From contig JAOULO010000038.1 in assembly GCA_029881995.1 (NCBI GenBank), positions 1 through 34,659 on the forward strand: a stretch of DNA of 34,659 bases. Direction: 5' to 3'. The position numbers and the translations under genes were made by a program. Under the pieces are notes generated by a model. That model was not told where the DNA came from. It did not search any database and saw only the letters and a list, made by a program, of their open reading frames with translations. Shown here piece by piece: positions 33,169-34,659 of this stretch (position 1 is the stretch's first letter; each line of letters opens with the position of its first letter). The stretch comes from Gammaproteobacteria bacterium. Its GTDB lineage: Bacteria > Pseudomonadota > Gammaproteobacteria > UBA6429 > Thiohalophilaceae.

Positions 33169-34659
33169 TGATAGCCTGGGTTTTGATCCCCTGGCCTGGA
33201 TGAAGGAAGGCGCCGATCCGGCCACTCACCCGCTAGGACTGGATGTTAATCTATTAACAGCCAGTTTTGAAGCTGTTACGCCAAAGGCGGAGGAACTGGT
33301 TGCAAGGTTCTATGAAGAGCTGTTTAACCGTTATCCTGATGTAGTACCACTATTCTCCAATACCACACCAGAAAAACAACAGCAAAAACTGTTAGCTGCA
33401 CTCAAGCTTGTTATTAATAATCTTAATAATATCGATGTTTTATCGAATACCTTGACTGAATTAGGCGCCAGACACCAGGGATATGGTGCAGAGGCTGGCC
33501 ATTATGGAGCGGTAGCTTCAACCCTGCTTGACGTGATGCAAGAAATAGCTGGTGATGCATGGACTGATGATATTAACAAGGCATGGAGTCACGCGCTTGA
33601 AGTCATTGCGAAAGTGATGCTTGATGCTTATACAGATGCTGGGCCTGATTCAAATGTTTCACTACAAACAGAGTCAGATAGCACCGATCAAGATCATCCT
33701 CTAGGTTTAAATATATCAGCTCTTCGAACTAGCTTTGATTTGCTGGCACCCAATGGTGATGAATTGGTGGCCAGATTTTATAAAACACTGTTTGAACGAT
33801 ATCCAGGGGTCAAACCATTATTTTCTAATACAACACCTACTGAGCAGAAACGTAAACTACTGGCAGCATTAACACTGTTGGTTAGAAATCTGGATAATGT
33901 TGATATGCTGGCCAAAGTTCTAACAGAGTTAGGTGCCAGACATCAACAGTATGGTGCAGAACCCGCACATTATGATGCAGTTGCTTCAGTTTTGATCGAT
34001 GTTATGAAAGATATGGCCGGTGATGCATGGAATAGCGAGATTGAACAAGCCTGGACTCATGCATTATCAGTTATTGCCAAAGTGATGCTTGATGCCTATG
34101 GTGAAGTAAACGAAGAAGTTAAAGCTATAGAAGAAGTTGAAACTATAGAAGAACACCCACTAGGACTTAATGTCAATGCCTTAACAAATAGCTTTAATCT
34201 GCTGGCTCCTCGTGGAGAGGAACTGGTTGCTAAATTCTATCAACAACTCTTTGAAAAATATCCGACTGTTAAACCATTATTTGTAAATACTACACCTAAA
34301 GAACAGAAAAAGAAATTACTGGCCGCGTTACAGCTTGTAATCAATAATCTGAATAATGTTGATGTACTTTCAAAGGCCTTGACTGAACTTGGCCAGCGTC
34401 ATCAGGGTTATGGTGCTGAACCTGCGCACTATGATGCAGTTTCAACCACTTTGATTGGTGTGATGCGTGACATGGCTGAGGAGGCATGGACCATGGAAAT
34501 GCAAAGTGCCTGGCAGCAGGCACTGGAAGTTATTTCTACTGTTATGCTAGATGCTTACAAGGAAGTGGATCCCATTGATACACCTGAAGGTCATCCACTT
34601 GGTCTAAACGTACCAGTACTGGAAAAGAGCTTCAATGCCCTGGCTCCCAGAGCAAATGA
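33155..34659 (+). CDS. Tandem multi-globin protein, partial (runs off right edge)
   Basis: Open frame of 501 codons with no stop before the window end. The preferred start is TTG at 33155, preceded by GGGAGAGG; an in-frame stop at 33134 bounds it upstream, and ATG at 33200 is the alternative but has no ribosome site. The N-terminus (residues 1-24) carries GFDPLAWMKEG, a short segment of unknown use. Three full globins follow at residues 25-159, 181-315 and 334-468, each 135 residues and starting HPLGL, and a fourth starts at residue 480. Each complete copy keeps Tyr B10, Phe CD1, Gln E7 and the proximal His (107, 263, 416). Linkers shrink from 21 to 18 to 11 residues and are acidic or polar. 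No membrane segment or signal peptide is seen, so it should be cytoplasmic. The missing C-terminus could hold more globins, a receptor signalling domain or a CheW-like domain. The function is unknown; oxygen or NO sensing, or ligand buffering, are options. Confidence 0.9.
   Translation, partial: MANGSDSLGFDPLAWMKEGADPATHPLGLDVNLLTASFEAVTPKAEELVARFYEELFNRYPDVVPLFSNTTPEKQQQKLLAALKLVINNLNNIDVLSNTLTELGARHQGYGAEAGHYGAVASTLLDVMQEIAGDAWTDDINKAWSHALEVIAKVMLDAYTDAGPDSNVSLQTESDSTDQDHPLGLNISALRTSFDLLAPNGDELVARFYKTLFERYPGVKPLFSNTTPTEQKRKLLAALTLLVRNLDNVDMLAKVLTELGARHQQYGAEPAHYDAVASVLIDVMKDMAGDAWNSEIEQAWTHALSVIAKVMLDAYGEVNEEVKAIEEVETIEEHPLGLNVNALTNSFNLLAPRGEELVAKFYQQLFEKYPTVKPLFVNTTPKEQKKKLLAALQLVINNLNNVDVLSKALTELGQRHQGYGAEPAHYDAVSTTLIGVMRDMAEEAWTMEMQSAWQQALEVISTVMLDAYKEVDPIDTPEGHPLGLNVPVLEKSFNALAPRAN
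33227..33631 (+). repeat. Globin repeat 1
   Basis: It is 135 codons from HPLGLDV to VMLDAY. It carries RFYEELF (B10 Tyr), PLFSNTTPEK (CD1 Phe), Gln at domain position 51 and ARHQGYG (proximal His). Hand count gives about 88 of 135 residues identical to repeat 3, with no gaps. Confidence 0.9.
33695..34099 (+). repeat. Globin repeat 2
   Basis: It is 135 codons from HPLGLNI to VMLDAY. It keeps the same pocket residues (RFYKTLF, PLFSNTTPTE, Gln51, ARHQQYG). It is separated from repeat 1 by a 63-base polar, Ser/Asp-rich linker. Confidence 0.9.
34154..34558 (+). repeat. Globin repeat 3
   Basis: It is 135 codons from HPLGLNV to VMLDAY. It keeps KFYQQLF, PLFVNTTPKE, Gln51 and QRHQGYG. The preceding 54-base linker encodes an acidic stretch in which the unit EEV-(K/E)-(A/T)-IEE is partly repeated. 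Confidence 0.9.
34592..34659 (+). repeat. Globin repeat 4, cut by window edge
   Basis: Only the first 22 residues are visible: HPLGLNVPVLEKSFNALAPR and two more. The segment VLEKSFNALAP nearly equals the CheA globin start (VLEKSFDALAP) and differs from repeats 1-3 (for example LLTASFEAVTP). Confidence 0.85.

Noticed and set aside
33155-34659. Polyglobin as a degraded pseudogene because it has no ATG near the expected start.
   Set aside because: The frame is open for 501 codons, all repeats keep haem-pocket residues, and a ribosome site precedes TTG 33155.
1-34659. Mobile elements, CRISPR arrays, tRNA or rRNA genes.
   Set aside because: Read by eye, no transposase, integrase, direct-repeat array or tRNA-like cloverleaf was seen; the DNA repeats found are the globin-coding ones.

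Overview
The window is a flagellar and chemotaxis island on one strand. The organism is most likely a gammaproteobacterium with a polar flagellum and a GC content in the low-to-mid 40s (by eye). The evidence is the Pseudomonas/Vibrio gene order (cheR, flgBCDEFGHIJKL, fliC, flaG, fliD, fliS, fliT-like, fleQ/flrA, fleS/flrB, fleR/flrC, fliEFGHIJ, fliK) and the presence of the sigma54 cascade regulators FleQ, FleS and FleR. I see no rRNA, tRNA, CRISPR array, transposase or prophage gene. All 33 coding genes called here are on the + strand.

Layout: 31-876 cheR; 1030-11644 rod, hook, ring and junction genes; 11645-11997 a 353-base leader with a FliA (sigma28) type promoter; 11998-16816 filament, cap and export chaperones; 17022-21155 master regulator FleQ and the FleS/FleR two-component pair; 21177-28284 hook-basal body, MS ring, C ring switch FliG, export ATPase complex and hook-length protein; 28504-34659 a chemosensory operon (STAS protein, CheY, CheA, CheW, ParA-like ATPase, multi-globin protein) that runs off the right edge.

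Promoters read by eye fit a flagellar hierarchy. A sigma70-like promoter precedes fleQ. Sigma54 -24/-12 elements precede flgB, flgJ, fliD, fleS and fliK. Sigma28-like promoters precede fliC and the chemosensory operon.

The unusual part is the last 6 kb. CheA (871 aa) carries a complete haemoglobin-like globin domain between its P2-like domain and its dimerisation domain. The gene after the ParA ATPase, which is open at the window edge, encodes at least three full tandem globin domains and the start of a fourth. Each repeat is exactly 135 codons, and all align without gaps to one another and to the CheA globin. Every complete copy keeps the expected haem-pocket residues (Tyr B10, Phe CD1, Gln E7, proximal His F8). 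The globins resemble Vitreoscilla/flavohaemoglobin-type single-domain globins more than the usual globin-coupled-sensor type. Together with the FliA-type promoter and the ParA-like positioning ATPase, this suggests a chemosensory array in which haem-globin modules are built into the kinase and into a polyglobin partner, possibly for oxygen, NO or redox control of swimming. That role is inference.
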